45,655 nt of DNA, from positions 1 through 45,655 of the forward strand of contig JAHEDG010000021.1 of the NCBI GenBank assembly GCA_024641335.1, given 5' to 3'. Numbering within the stretch: the stretch's first letter is position 1; every line of letters begins with the position of its first letter. Positions 32,602 through 41,336 of the stretch are shown in pieces. The translations under genes and the position numbers were made by a program. The DNA is from Candidatus Zixiibacteriota bacterium. GTDB lineage: Bacteria; Zixibacteria; MSB-5A5; UBA10806. The notes beneath the pieces were generated by a model. That model had not been told where the DNA came from, searched no databases, and saw nothing but the letters and a program-made list of their open reading frames with translations.

Positions 32602-33822
32602 TTAAAGGTTTACGGTTACCATATCTTTAATGAAAGATACGTTCATCGAAATCAACACCGCTCCGATGAATAGAATGACCATCAATATCGCTTTGGCCCA
32701 GTCCTGGGCCTTGAGAGTGCCTACCTGTACCGGTTCTTTGGAAAGATAGGCGCTGGCGGCGTAAAGCTCTTCGCCGATCAGGGTATAATCGGTGGCGGCG
32801 ATGAAGAACGGAAGCTGAGAAATCTGGTCGGTGCCGGAGATCTGAATCGATCCGGCAATGTTTCCGGTTTCGGCCAGGATCAGCGATTCGGCGTGGAAGA
32901 CGCCCATATAGAAATTGGTGGCCGTTTTTTCACGAAGCATGATACCGTTAACAGCGGCCACATACGGAAATTGCATAGCCGTTTCGTAAGAGATATTATC
33001 GGGATTGTATATATCGGGTCGGCCGGCTTCGAGATACGCGGTGCGCACTGTTTCTTGAGCTACGGCGAACATTACCGGGTCGTTGACCGGAACCAAAACC
33101 CTGGTCTGGTATTCGGCGGTCAGTTTGGCCACTCGCGCGAGAATGGTAAACCCGGCGATAGTGGCGATATCTCCGGCCGTTCCTGTTCCCAGGACGAATA
33201 ATATCGGTCTGCCCATTTCCGTCGCCCGGCCGATGGCCTCGTCCACCGCGTTGATACCGGCCAGAGGACGAACATAATAATCGGTCCCTTTGCGGGCCAT
33301 GAATATAAAATAGACGACTAAAACCCAGAATATTATAACTCCGATCAAAATCGGAATTTTCCCGACATGAAACCAGTTTTCCATCGGCTGTCCCGATCCG
33401 GCCTCGGAGTACTCCGAATAAACGCCTCCTGAAGCCATGGCCCGAACCTTGTAGTAATAGGTTTTTTCCGTGATCAGGAATCCGGGATTGGGCAAATCGT
33501 TGATCCTGGGAGAATCATCCTTGTCCTCATACTGGCCGGTTCCCTTGACACTGAGACCGCGAAACACATATTCCCCGTCGGCCTGGTCGGCTCGATAAAC
33601 CTCATAAGCCAGCACGTTGTCTTTTCCCCCGCCGTCATCGGCAGAGAGAGCCCAATTGACCAGCACGCCATGGCCGGTATCGTTCGGTCTGTCGACAACC
33701 ACGATGTTTGTGGGAGGCGCCGGGGAAGGTGGTCCGATGGTATCCTGCACCGCTTCCTGAGCCCCGGCCGTTCCAAAAATCAGCAAAAGAACGAACAGGG
33801 ACATCAAAAGCTTCCTTGCCAT
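32602..33822 (-). CDS. FN3-domain membrane protein, DUF6754-like (cluster gene 1)
   Basis: I take the ATG at 33822, where GAAGGAG lies five bases before; the frame extends 14 codons further without support. The product is 406 aa: signal peptide (1-20, ending TAGA), a fibronectin type III domain (about 33-150; NIVVVDRPNDTGHGVLVNWALS, AYEVYRADQADGEY, YYYKVRAM), a membrane helix (about 160-182), a soluble domain (about 190-370) with RPILFVLGTGTAGDIATIAGF, and a C-terminal helix. The soluble part reminds me of the family labelled DUF6754; that is from memory. It is the first gene of four that share strand, tight spacing and membrane character. Confidence 0.82.
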   Translation of the reverse strand: MARKLLMSLFVLLLIFGTAGAQEAVQDTIGPPSPAPPTNIVVVDRPNDTGHGVLVNWALSADDGGGKDNVLAYEVYRADQADGEYVFRGLSVKGTGQYEDKDDSPRINDLPNPGFLITEKTYYYKVRAMASGGVYSEYSEAGSGQPMENWFHVGKIPILIGVIIFWVLVVYFIFMARKGTDYYVRPLAGINAVDEAIGRATEMGRPILFVLGTGTAGDIATIAGFTILARVAKLTAEYQTRVLVPVNDPVMFAVAQETVRTAYLEAGRPDIYNPDNISYETAMQFPYVAAVNGIMLREKTATNFYMGVFHAESLILAETGNIAGSIQISGTDQISQLPFFIAATDYTLIGEELYAASAYLSKEPVQVGTLKAQDWAKAILMVILFIGAVLISMNVSFIKDMVTVNL

Positions 33823-34002
33823 AATGACTCCTTCTCGAAATGAAATTGCTATCTTATCTGTCATTAATTATCCGGATTGATCTTTTTTGCGCAATCTGGC
33901 CTGAATACATAGGGCTAAAATATGTTATTGGCATTTAAATTGAAATATAAATTTTCACTCCATTAAAATCCGCGATCCTCTGGAATAATAGATCCATGTT
34001 AG

Positions 34003-34053
34003 AGCTATTGATTTTTTATTAGCTATTGACCCGAATCTCCGATAGAATATTTT
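34003..34053 (+). promoter_or_regulatory. Candidate promoter and repeat of the second glutamine synthetase gene
   Basis: TTGACC (34026-34031), a 16-base spacer and TATTTT (34048-34053) precede the ATG by about 41 bases. The nonamer AGCTATTGA occurs twice (34003-34011 and 34021-34029), the second overlapping the -35, so it may be an operator. Confidence 0.4.
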
Positions 34054-34094
34054 GTAATCCGGATGATAATCGAATTCGATAAGGATGGCGCGTG

Positions 34095-35492
34095 ATGATC
34101 GAGAAATTTCTGAAGATGGTCAAGGATAAGAAATACGAGCAGGTCGATTTCAAATTCACCGACATAAAAGGAGGCTGGAGACATCTGACCATTCCGGCCG
34201 AAAAACTCTCGGAGAAGACATTTACCGACGGTATCGGCATCGACGGTTCCTCGATAGGATTTCTCTCTGTAAAGGCCGGCGATATGATCATCATTCCGGA
34301 TATATCGTTCTATTTCGAAGATCCGTTCTGGGATGACCCTACGATTTCGATCGTGGCCAACGTATGCGAGGTCAACCCGACGGAGCCTCATGAACGGGAT
34401 CCCAGGTTCACTGCCCGAAAAGCGGTTGAAAGGTTGAGCAAAGCTCTGCCTGGTGTCGAGGCTTTCATGGGGCCGGAGTTCGAGTTTTATCTTTTTGACG
34501 AGGTTCGATACGATCAAGCTCCCAATCACGGTTTTTATTTTCTGGATGCTGAAGAGGCCGAATGGAATTCCGGTACGGAAACCGATTTGAGCCTCGGCCA
34601 TCAGATCCGTTATAAGGAGGGGTATCACGCCGCTCCTCCGCAGGATAAGACTTATGATATTCGAGCCAGGATCTGCAAGCATCTGAAGAACGTCGGTATC
34701 CAGGTGAAATATCATCATCACGAAGTCGGAGGAGCGTCGCAGCAGGAGATAGAAACATCGTTCGCCTCTCTCATGGAGATGGCCGATAAATCGCAGTTGG
34801 TCAAATATATAATCAAGAATACGGCCGCGCGCTATGGCAAGTCGGCCAGTTTCATGCCCAAGCCGCTTTTCATGGAGCCGGGTTCGGGTTTGCATGTGCA
34901 CCAGTTTCTGTCCCGCGACGGACGATCTATTTTTTATGATCTCGATAAACCGCTAAAGCTCTCCGACACCGGCCGTCATTATCTCGGGGGGATTCTAAAG
35001 CACGCCCCTTCTCTCTTGGCATTTACCAGCCCGTCGACCAATTCTTTCAAACGGCTGGTCCCCGGATTCGAGGCTCCGGTCGGGATAAATTATTCAGTGG
35101 GCAACCGGACTGCGGCGGTGCGGATACCGGGCTATATAAAAGATCCCGACGTCATGCGGATAGAGTTCCGGCCTCCTGACGGTACGGCTAATATCTATCT
35201 GGCTTTCGCCGCCATGCTGATGGCCGGTTTGGATGGTATTGAGAATAAAATCGATCCCGGTGAACCGTTGGAAGAAATCTCCGGTCAGACAGAAGCCGGC
35301 AAGCCCCGAATGCTCCCATATTCTCTGGCGCGGACTTTCGAGGCCCTGGAGGATGATAAGGAATTTTTAACCAGGGACGGCGTTTTCTCCGACGAGTTGA
35401 TAGATACCTGGACGAAACTCAAGAAAAGCGAGATGGACCAGGTCAAGGTTCGCCCTCATCCCTGGGAATTCAGATTGTATTATGACGCTTAA
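34095..35492 (+). CDS. glnA: Glutamine synthetase type I, second paralogue (466 aa)
   Basis: The product is a full-length GSI: IDGSSIGFLSVKAGDMI, the metal segment GPEFEFYLFD, the nucleotide-side YHHHEVGGASQQEIE, GSGLHVHQFLSRDG, and RIEFRPPDGTANIYLA. The C-terminal HPWEFRLYYDA matches the longer bacterial enzymes ending in HPYEF-x-LYY. I see no NLYxLP adenylylation site. I choose the ATG at 34095; a GTG directly before it (34092) is possible. It differs strongly from the 443-aa enzyme at 22157, so the cell has two isozymes. Roles cannot be separated from sequence. Confidence 0.95.
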   Translation: MIEKFLKMVKDKKYEQVDFKFTDIKGGWRHLTIPAEKLSEKTFTDGIGIDGSSIGFLSVKAGDMIIIPDISFYFEDPFWDDPTISIVANVCEVNPTEPHERDPRFTARKAVERLSKALPGVEAFMGPEFEFYLFDEVRYDQAPNHGFYFLDAEEAEWNSGTETDLSLGHQIRYKEGYHAAPPQDKTYDIRARICKHLKNVGIQVKYHHHEVGGASQQEIETSFASLMEMADKSQLVKYIIKNTAARYGKSASFMPKPLFMEPGSGLHVHQFLSRDGRSIFYDLDKPLKLSDTGRHYLGGILKHAPSLLAFTSPSTNSFKRLVPGFEAPVGINYSVGNRTAAVRIPGYIKDPDVMRIEFRPPDGTANIYLAFAAMLMAGLDGIENKIDPGEPLEEISGQTEAGKPRMLPYSLARTFEALEDDKEFLTRDGVFSDELIDTWTKLKKSEMDQVKVRPHPWEFRLYYDA

Positions 35493-35669
35493 GCGGTATT
35501 CGAAATCTATGGCAGGTTCATCTTTTTCATTTAATGACTTGAGATTATCTGACGATTATAATATTATGATTTCGAAAAAGCCGAGGGGGCCTGGAATTCT
35601 ATGGTTTTAGGCCGCGAGCTCCGGTGGGTCATTATATGACGCTATTTTCAGAGGGAGGAAAATAGAGCA

Positions 35670-36683
35670 ATGAAGATCTCAAAATATTTTATTTTGCTTT
35701 CTATACCGATTATTATCTGGAGCGGATGCGCCAAAAAACCGGCTACTATTCAGGGGCAGGTCATCAACGCCGAAGGTCAGCCATTGGGCGGAGCGGCGGT
35801 TTTCACTATCCCCAAGCAGATGTCGGTTCTGACCGATACTACCGGGTATTTTATTTTCAAGGACGTTACCCCCGGAGAGTACTCCATAATGGCCAAATTC
35901 GATAACGATTCCACAGTGAAGATAATCGGCGAAGTAGCTCCCGGAGCGACCGTCGCGGTCGACCTGGTAGTATTCAAATCGACACCCCCACCGCCTCCCC
36001 CTCCGCCTCCTCCGCCCAAGGAAGAGCCGAAACCGAAGCCAAAGCCCAAGGCCAAACCAAAACCCAAGCCGCCAATTACCGATCCGGCGTTGAAGAGCGG
36101 AACCAAGGTACTTCATCTGGGTACATCAAAATTCATTAAGAATTTCGAAGTAGAATCGTCGGACGGTTTGGTCTGGACATTGAAAAACGAGCAGGATTCC
36201 GAGCTGAAATTCAAGGGAGGCCGTCTGTTCGAGGGGTATTTCGCGGGGCCTTATCATAAATACTGGGAAACCGCCGCCAGAATGCTCGAATACGATAATA
36301 AGATCTGGATTTACGTACATGGCCCGGAAAAGGTCATTGATGTCAGAAGCCGGGCGATTACCATATCGGTGCCTCTGGCTTTGCCGGCCAACGCCGAGAT
36401 CGATTCCATCGTGATCGAATACGGTCTGCCGAAATTTACCGGCGACTATAGTTCCGGCTCTGTTCAATTAAGGTTGTTGGGTGAGACCGCTTCCGATATC
36501 ACCGTGCTGATGGACTGGCATAAGGTGGATCATGAAGAGAACGGTCTGATAAGAAAAGAGAACGTAGGGTTGAAGGGCGCCAACCGTAAACTGGAGTATG
36601 TTGATATCGAGGTCGATTCGGACGGCGACGCCTCCTGGGACGCTTTAATGATCCGGCCGCTGGTTTACTTTAGCTCGAGATAG
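35670..36683 (+). CDS. Lipoprotein with carboxypeptidase-regulatory-like domain and Pro/Lys-rich linker
   Basis: The 337-aa product has a lipoprotein signal (lipobox WSGC, Cys20), an immunoglobulin-like regulatory domain (about 26-102; TIQGQVINAEGQPLGGAAV), a run of eleven prolines, a KPKPKPK-type spacer (about 104-136) and a C-terminal beta-rich domain (about 140-335). The spacer is like those of TonB and Pal-anchored proteins that bridge the periplasm. The C-terminal domain is not recognised; VWTLKNEQDSELKFKGGRLFEG suggests a sheet sandwich. Likely a surface or periplasmic scaffold. A GAGGAAA site precedes the ATG and a hairpin follows the stop. Confidence 0.82.
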   Translation: MKISKYFILLSIPIIIWSGCAKKPATIQGQVINAEGQPLGGAAVFTIPKQMSVLTDTTGYFIFKDVTPGEYSIMAKFDNDSTVKIIGEVAPGATVAVDLVVFKSTPPPPPPPPPPPKEEPKPKPKPKAKPKPKPPITDPALKSGTKVLHLGTSKFIKNFEVESSDGLVWTLKNEQDSELKFKGGRLFEGYFAGPYHKYWETAARMLEYDNKIWIYVHGPEKVIDVRSRAITISVPLALPANAEIDSIVIEYGLPKFTGDYSSGSVQLRLLGETASDITVLMDWHKVDHEENGLIRKENVGLKGANRKLEYVDIEVDSDGDASWDALMIRPLVYFSSR

Positions 36684-36696
36684 ATTACCGATTTTC

Positions 36697-36717
36697 GGGC
36701 GGTGAAATACACCGCCC
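36697..36717 (+). terminator. GC-rich hairpin after the lipoprotein gene
   Basis: GGGCGGTG (36697-36704) and CACCGCCC (36710-36717) form an 8-bp stem with a 5-base loop, followed by TGAATATTAGG rather than a full U-tract. It probably ends transcription with reduced efficiency. Confidence 0.55.
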
Positions 36718-36772
36718 TGAATATTAGGAAAAATAAAACAGACACTTTTACTCAGGATGCGAGACAAGCCAA

Positions 36773-37123
36773 ATGTTTTGCCCGAAATGCAGAGTGGAAT
36801 ACCGAAAAGGCTTTACCGAATGTTCCGATTGCGGCTCGTTGCTGGTCGATGAACTTCCTCCTGAAGACGAAGTCGAATGGGTAGATCTGGTGACCGTCCT
36901 GACCACTGTCAATTCATCGACAGTAGCTCTGGCCAAGTCGATCCTGGAGCAGGCCGATATCAGGTATGTGGCCACCGGCCAGCTGCCCAGAGAGATGTTG
37001 GCTATCGGGGCGGTTCAGATTCAGGTCTCCAGAAATGATGAAGATGAAGCCCTGGAGCTTCTGGAGCATCTGGAGGACCTGGACGCGGACATATTGGGCG
37101 ATGAGGAAGAAGATGAGGAATGA
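36773..37123 (+). CDS. Zinc-ribbon protein with DUF2007-like signal-transducing domain
   Basis: The 116-aa product begins with a zinc ribbon (MFCPKCRVEYRKGFTECSDCG, four cysteines in two CxxC pairs), followed by a DUF2007-like domain (about 34-100; VTVLTTVNSSTVALAKSILEQADIRY, then AVQIQVSRNDEDEALELLE). It ends in an acidic tail. DUF2007 proteins are small, PII-like in outline and of unknown function. No strong ribosome site is visible. Confidence 0.82.
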   Translation: MFCPKCRVEYRKGFTECSDCGSLLVDELPPEDEVEWVDLVTVLTTVNSSTVALAKSILEQADIRYVATGQLPREMLAIGAVQIQVSRNDEDEALELLEHLEDLDADILGDEEEDEE

Positions 37124-37309
37124 ACATTCTCATCCGAAGATCGGGAATTAGGATCGATCGGGATTAGGTACTTTCGGAACTTGAATACAGCCTTATTACG
37201 GCCCGCCCGCGGTTAATTGATTTTTGATTAGCGGCGGCTTCAGCCTGTCGATTTCAATTTTTCTTGCCATTCAACGAACTTACCATTAGATTGCGCGGTT
37301 AAAGAAGCT

Positions 37310-37660
37310 ATGGAAATTACTCTTTTAAAATCCAAGATTCACCGGGCTACGGTAACCGGCGCGGACCTCAACTACGAAGGTTCGATATCCATTGATAGGA
37401 ATCTTCTAACTGCCGCGGGCATATTTACTTACGAAAAGGTTCAGGTCGTCAACCTGAACAATGGAGCCAGGTTCGAGACCTATGCGATCGAGGGTCGGGC
37501 GGGATCGGGGGAGGTTATGCTGAACGGTCCGGCCGCCAGGTTGGGGCAGGTTGGAGATTTGATCATCATTTTGAGTTACGCTTCGCTTCCGGCGGATAAG
37601 GCTTCAGAGGTCAAACCGAGAATTATAATGGTCGATTCTGAAAACAGGCCGGTCGATTAA
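37310..37660 (+). CDS. panD: Aspartate 1-decarboxylase proenzyme
   Basis: The 116-aa product makes beta-alanine from aspartate for pantothenate and CoA. The self-cleavage site is Gly24-Ser25 in NYEGSISID; Ser25 becomes the pyruvoyl group. Other family blocks are [16 protein letters not shown] at the start, [31 protein letters not shown] near the end. Length is normal. It stands without other pantothenate genes. The 186 bases upstream hold no gene; an imperfect inverted repeat (CCGCGGTTAAT...TGATTAGCGG) lies near 37209-37238. Confidence 0.97.
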   Translation: MEITLLKSKIHRATVTGADLNYEGSISIDRNLLTAAGIFTYEKVQVVNLNNGARFETYAIEGRAGSGEVMLNGPAARLGQVGDLIIILSYASLPADKASEVKPRIIMVDSENRPVD

Positions 37661-37715
37661 TCCTCGAAACGATTCGAATAGTGCCGATATTTATAAGTGA
37701 AGAGAGGTGTTTTTC

Positions 37716-38462
37716 TTGAGCGATTTTCCGGATAAAATAGCGCTTATTTTGGCGGCTGGCAAAGGGAAGCGGATGAAATCGGATCTTCCCAAGGTGCTTC
37801 ATAAGCTAAATGGCAAATATGTAGTGGACCATGTCATTGATTCGGCGCGCCAAGCCGGTATTGATCGTCAGATACTGGTCATAGGCCATCAGGCTGATTC
37901 TGTGAGGGAGTCTCTGGCCGATAGAGAAGTGGAGTTTGTTCTGCAGGCAGAGCAATTGGGGACAGGCCATGCGGTTATGATGGCCGAAGCGCTCCTAAAA
38001 GGATTCGACGGCGATTTGGTGGTGCTTTGTGGAGATATGCCTTTGGTAAAAGCGCGGACAATCGAAAAATTGGTTGCTGAACGCGAAAGACTTAAGGCCG
38101 CGGCCGTGGTTCTGACCGTGGTTCTTGACGATCCGGCGGCGTACGGACGAGTGGTTCGCGACCAAAATGGCTTGCTTCGCCGGATAGTGGAGTTCAGAGA
38201 TGCCGATGATGAAATCAGGGGTATCAGGGAAGTAAATACGGCGACTTATTGCTTTGACTGGAAGCAGTTGCGTCCTGTTTTGAGCCGTCTGGATGCCAAT
38301 AACGATCAAAAGGAGTATTATCTGACCGACTCCATTTCCATATTAGTGGAGGAAGGCCGTACGGTGGGAGCGTTGATCGCCGATGATTGCTCGGAGGGTT
38401 TGGGGGTCAACTCGGCCGAAGAGCTTGCTGAGGCTGAAAAATTATTAGGATCTGGAACTTAA
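37716..38462 (+). CDS. GlmU-like UDP-GlcNAc pyrophosphorylase, uridylyltransferase domain only
   Basis: I take the TTG at 37716, since GAGAGGTG ends six bases before it. The 248-aa product is the nucleotidyltransferase half of GlmU: signature LILAAGKGKRMKSDLPKVLHKL, QAEQLGTGHAV, CGDMPLV, AYGRVVR and EVNTATYCF. It would join UTP and GlcNAc-1-P to give UDP-GlcNAc. The left-handed beta-helix acetyltransferase half is absent, so acetylation of glucosamine-1-P must be done by another protein. A GCC-type domain loss by frameshift is not seen; the stop is followed by non-homologous sequence. Confidence 0.9.
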   Translation: MSDFPDKIALILAAGKGKRMKSDLPKVLHKLNGKYVVDHVIDSARQAGIDRQILVIGHQADSVRESLADREVEFVLQAEQLGTGHAVMMAEALLKGFDGDLVVLCGDMPLVKARTIEKLVAERERLKAAAVVLTVVLDDPAAYGRVVRDQNGLLRRIVEFRDADDEIRGIREVNTATYCFDWKQLRPVLSRLDANNDQKEYYLTDSISILVEEGRTVGALIADDCSEGLGVNSAEELAEAEKLLGSGT

Positions 38463-38536
38463 CCGTCCATTCTTCTGTATTATAATTAAGGTTGACAAAC
38501 GTGCGCGGTGGAGATATACTTCACAAGGTGGGAAAT

Positions 38537-38989
38537 ATGAAAAAAATTTCGATATTGGTTTTGATCCTGATACCGTCACTGGCGGCGGCTCAAGTGATAT
38601 CGAACGGGAAGAACGAGTCTTATGTCAGAAAGGACTCGCATTCCTTTTTTGATCCGTCGAAGCTGATCATGCGTCAGAGTTACTCTTTCGGTTATTATTC
38701 CGGCGGCGGCAATAGCGGGAGTGTCGGGTATTATTTGAATTCTCTGGAATATTCTTTTTCAAGCCCTTTGAAGATCCGTCTGGATCTTGGTTATCTTCAT
38801 AGTCCGTCAGCCATGTTTTCCGGCGGTTCGGGATCTCTGAATTCCGGCGTGGTGGTTCCCGGGGTATCGCTAGACTGGCGTCCCAGCAAGAATTTCAATT
38901 TCAGATTGGATTATCGGCAGGTGCCGGTATCCGGTTTGGGACGGGACAATCGTTATTACAATCCTTATTATGGGGAGGATTATCGTTAA
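38537..38989 (+). CDS. Small secreted protein of unknown function
   Basis: The ATG at 38537 follows an AAGGTGG site; upstream codons in frame are not needed. The 150-aa product has a signal peptide (MKKISILVLILIPSLAAA, cut near residue 18). The rest is rich in Gly, Ser and Tyr, with alternating hydrophobic residues that suggest a small beta barrel (SLEYSFSSPLKIRLDLGYLHSP, then NFNFRLDYRQVP). The start of the mature part, with FDPSKLIMRQSYSFGY, is a pattern I have seen in FCB outer-membrane proteins, but I cannot name the family. Confidence 0.7.
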   Translation: MKKISILVLILIPSLAAAQVISNGKNESYVRKDSHSFFDPSKLIMRQSYSFGYYSGGGNSGSVGYYLNSLEYSFSSPLKIRLDLGYLHSPSAMFSGGSGSLNSGVVVPGVSLDWRPSKNFNFRLDYRQVPVSGLGRDNRYYNPYYGEDYR

Positions 38990-38992
38990 TCC

Positions 38993-39027
38993 AGGGATAT
39001 ACCCCGCAGGGTCTCCTTCCCTTTTTT
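38993..39027 (+). terminator. Probable intrinsic terminator
   Basis: AGGGA (38993-38997) pairs with TCCCT (39018-39022) around an inner ACCC/GGGT hairpin, followed by TTTTT. It lies between the secreted protein and the LytR_C gene. Confidence 0.45.
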
Positions 39028-39042
39028 GTTTATCTTGATCCG

Positions 39043-39570
39043 ATGAAAAATCATAGACGTTCCAGAGCGAACGCTCTGAGCAAAAAAACGGTATTTGCGT
39101 TATCCGGCCTGGGATTTTCCGGGTGGGCCATAGTAGTTTTGTCTGTCGCGATAGTGACATTTTTGGGTTCGATGTTTTTAAACAGGAAAGAATCGTATCA
39201 GGGACAGGGATCGTATTCTACGGTGACGCTTCAGATATTGAACGGATGCGGTCAGCGAGGGGCATCGGCCGGCATGGCGGACGCGTTATTGCCCGGGGAC
39301 GGCACCATTATCTACGACGTCATAGAGAAAACCGACGCCGAATTCGATTCCTTCGAGAAGACGGTGGTGGTGGACCGGCGGGGATCGCCGTCGGGATCGC
39401 CGTCGGAAATGTCACGGCACGTAGCTTCGAGAATGGGCATAGAGGATGAAGACATAGTGATATTGAGGCTGGCCGATAACATCCTGGATATAGATGTTAC
39501 GGTGATAGCCGGCGGTGATTATATGAAATATATCGATAAGCTCAATAGGTTAAAGGAGGCAGCGCTCTAA
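39043..39570 (+). CDS. Membrane-anchored LytR C-terminal-domain protein
   Basis: The 175-aa product has a basic N-terminus, one membrane helix (about 25-46) and a LytR_C domain (about 58-170; VTLQILNGCGQRGASAGMADAL, then EKTVVVDRRG, VASRMGIEDEDIVILRLADNILDIDVTVIAGGDY). It lacks the LytR-CpsA-Psr phosphotransferase domain, so it is the stand-alone form. This form commonly sits just before rsfS, as here. The domain probably lies outside the cytoplasm; its function is unknown. Confidence 0.85.
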   Translation: MKNHRRSRANALSKKTVFALSGLGFSGWAIVVLSVAIVTFLGSMFLNRKESYQGQGSYSTVTLQILNGCGQRGASAGMADALLPGDGTIIYDVIEKTDAEFDSFEKTVVVDRRGSPSGSPSEMSRHVASRMGIEDEDIVILRLADNILDIDVTVIAGGDYMKYIDKLNRLKEAAL

Positions 39571-39571
39571 T

Positions 39572-39913
39572 TTGACACCAAGGACTCTCGCCAGGGCGGT
39601 ATCGAAGTACGCCTTGGATAAAAACGGTATTGATATCAGGATACTTGATCTCAGAAAATGTTCCGACGTAGCTGATTTTTTTGTTATCTGCACCGGTTCG
39701 GTGGATGTTCATGTTAAGGCCATCGCCGATAATATTATTGACAAACTAACCGAAAGGGGCATAAAAGTCTGGCATAAGGAGGGATTGCAGGCGTTGAGCT
39801 GGGTGCTCTTGGACTATGTCAGTGTCGTGGTTCATATTTTTCGTCCTGAAATCAGGGAGAGATTTGCGTTGGAAAAACTCTGGGGCGATGCTCCGGTTGA
39901 TGTAGTCGAATAA
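39572..39913 (+). CDS. rsfS: Ribosomal silencing factor RsfS
   Basis: The 113-aa product binds ribosomal protein L14 and blocks subunit joining in stationary phase or starvation. The family blocks are ARAVSKYALDKNGIDIRILDLRKCSDVADFFVICTG, VHVKAIADNI, WHKEGLQALSWVLLDYVSVVVHIFRPEIRERFALEKLWGDAP. Translation starts on a TTG one base after the LytR_C stop; the AGGAGG near 39553 lies 13 bases before it, so coupling is likely. Confidence 0.95.
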   Translation: MTPRTLARAVSKYALDKNGIDIRILDLRKCSDVADFFVICTGSVDVHVKAIADNIIDKLTERGIKVWHKEGLQALSWVLLDYVSVVVHIFRPEIRERFALEKLWGDAPVDVVE

Positions 39914-39929
39914 AAATTCATTCAATTTT

Positions 39930-39976
39930 TCCGGACAAAAGCCGATTACTCGGTATAGAAAACAGCTCCGGACAAA
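39930..39976 (+). promoter_or_regulatory. Direct repeats in the rho leader
   Basis: TCCGGACAAA occurs at 39930-39939 and 39967-39976, 37 bases apart, in the 121-base gap before rho. Rho genes are often controlled through their leader; whether these repeats take part is unknown. Confidence 0.3.
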
Positions 39977-40034
39977 TCATTTATTCACAAAATCAAGATC
40001 GATTATTCAATAAATCTAAAGAGGTGAAGAAAAC

Positions 40035-41282
40035 ATGGATATAGTAGAACTAAAATCCAAAACCATAGCAGAGCTGACCTCTCTGGCGGAGGAGTTGAAG
40101 ATCCCCGGTATTTCCGGCCTTCGAAAGTCGGAGCTGATATTTAAAATCCTCGAGGGAAAGACCGAACAGGATGGCCTGATATTTGCCGAAGGAGTTCTGG
40201 AGATTCTGTCGGAGGGTTACGGCTTTCTCCGCAGCCCCGATTACAATTATCTCCCCGGCCCCGACGATATCTATGTCAGCCCGTCACAGATCAAACGTTT
40301 CGATCTTCGCAACGGCGACACCGTTTCCGGACAGGTTCGACCGCCCAAGGAAAACGAGCGTTACTTCGCTCTTCTGAGAATCGAGGCCATAAACTTCGAA
40401 AATCCCGAAATCGCCAAGCACAAGATACTTTTTGATAATCTCACTCCTCTCTATCCCGAACAGAAAATCATACTGGAGCATGATTATAAAGAGGTAACTA
40501 CCCGTGTGATGGATCTTCTGACCCCGATAGGCCGGGGACAGAGAGCCCTGATAACATCGCCGCCCAAAGCCGGCAAGACCATTATTCTGCAAAAAATAGC
40601 CAATGCCATAACCACCAATCATCCGGATATGAAACTAATCGTTCTGCTCATCGACGAGCGTCCGGAAGAGGTTACCGATATGAAAAGATCGGTACAGGCC
40701 GAAGTTATATCGTCGACCTTCGACGAGCCGGCCGACAGGCATGTCACGGTGGCCGAGATGGTGATCGATAAGGCCAAGAGGCTGGTGGAGCATAAGAACC
40801 ACGTAGTTATTCTTCTAGATTCCATTACCAGGCTGGCCAGGGCATACAACGCGGTCGTGCCTCATTCGGGCAAAATCCTGTCCGGCGGCGTCGATTCCAA
40901 CGCTTTGCAAAAACCGAAACGGTTTTTCGGTGCGGCCAGAAACGTGGAAGAGGGCGGATCCCTGACTATCGTGGCCACGGCTCTGGTCGAGACCGGCTCC
41001 CGTATGGACGATGTTATTTTCGAGGAGTTCAAGGGAACCGGTAATATGGAAATCGTTCTCGACAGGAGACTCTCCGACAGAAGAATATTCCCCGCCATGG
41101 ATATAAACCGTTCCGGCACCCGCAAGGAAGAGCTGCTCATGACCGCCGACGAGCTGAACAGGGTTTGGATATTGAGAAAATTCCTCAATGAGATGAGCCC
41201 GCTGGAAGCGATGGAGTTCTTGCTCGAGCGGATGATGAAGGCCAAGACCAACGGTAAATTCCTGGAAAGCATGAGCGGATAA
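40035..41282 (+). CDS. rho: Transcription termination factor Rho
   Basis: The 415-aa ATP-dependent RNA helicase ends transcription at unstructured C-rich RNA. The N-terminal Rho_N helices (about 1-40; [28 protein letters not shown]) are followed by the cold-shock-like RNA-binding domain (about 48-118; [37 protein letters not shown]). The ATPase core has Walker A SPPKAGKT (about 176-183), [13 protein letters not shown] and the Q-loop/R-loop region up to [15 protein letters not shown]. The length is minimal and free of insertions. GAGGTGA precedes the ATG. Confidence 0.98.
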   Translation: MDIVELKSKTIAELTSLAEELKIPGISGLRKSELIFKILEGKTEQDGLIFAEGVLEILSEGYGFLRSPDYNYLPGPDDIYVSPSQIKRFDLRNGDTVSGQVRPPKENERYFALLRIEAINFENPEIAKHKILFDNLTPLYPEQKIILEHDYKEVTTRVMDLLTPIGRGQRALITSPPKAGKTIILQKIANAITTNHPDMKLIVLLIDERPEEVTDMKRSVQAEVISSTFDEPADRHVTVAEMVIDKAKRLVEHKNHVVILLDSITRLARAYNAVVPHSGKILSGGVDSNALQKPKRFFGAARNVEEGGSLTIVATALVETGSRMDDVIFEEFKGTGNMEIVLDRRLSDRRIFPAMDINRSGTRKEELLMTADELNRVWILRKFLNEMSPLEAMEFLLERMMKAKTNGKFLESMSG

Positions 41283-41285
41283 ACA

Positions 41286-41336
41286 ACCGGACCCGATCCG
41301 GTTTCCCGGAATAAAATTATATATATAATTTTCCTG
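41286..41336 (+). terminator. Hairpins after rho
   Basis: AACCGGA (41286-41292) and TCCGGTT (41298-41304) form a compact stem, followed about 10 bases later by the palindromic AAATTATATATATAATTT. There is no long T run, so this may be a processing or rho-assisted site. The rest of the gap to 41540 holds no gene. Confidence 0.4.

Noticed and set aside
33865-34094. Possible sigma-54 promoter (TTGGCATTTAAATTGAA) before the second glutamine synthetase
   Set aside because: The -12 element lacks the required GC, and a better -35/-10 pair lies nearer the start.
34023-34901. 292-codon minus-strand frame over the second glutamine synthetase
   Set aside because: It is antisense to an intact glnA with all active-site motifs and has no start signal or domain pattern.
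36000-36070. Proline and Lys-Pro codon run as a DNA repeat array
   Set aside because: It is in frame inside the lipoprotein and encodes a linker, so a CRISPR or satellite array is not needed to explain it.
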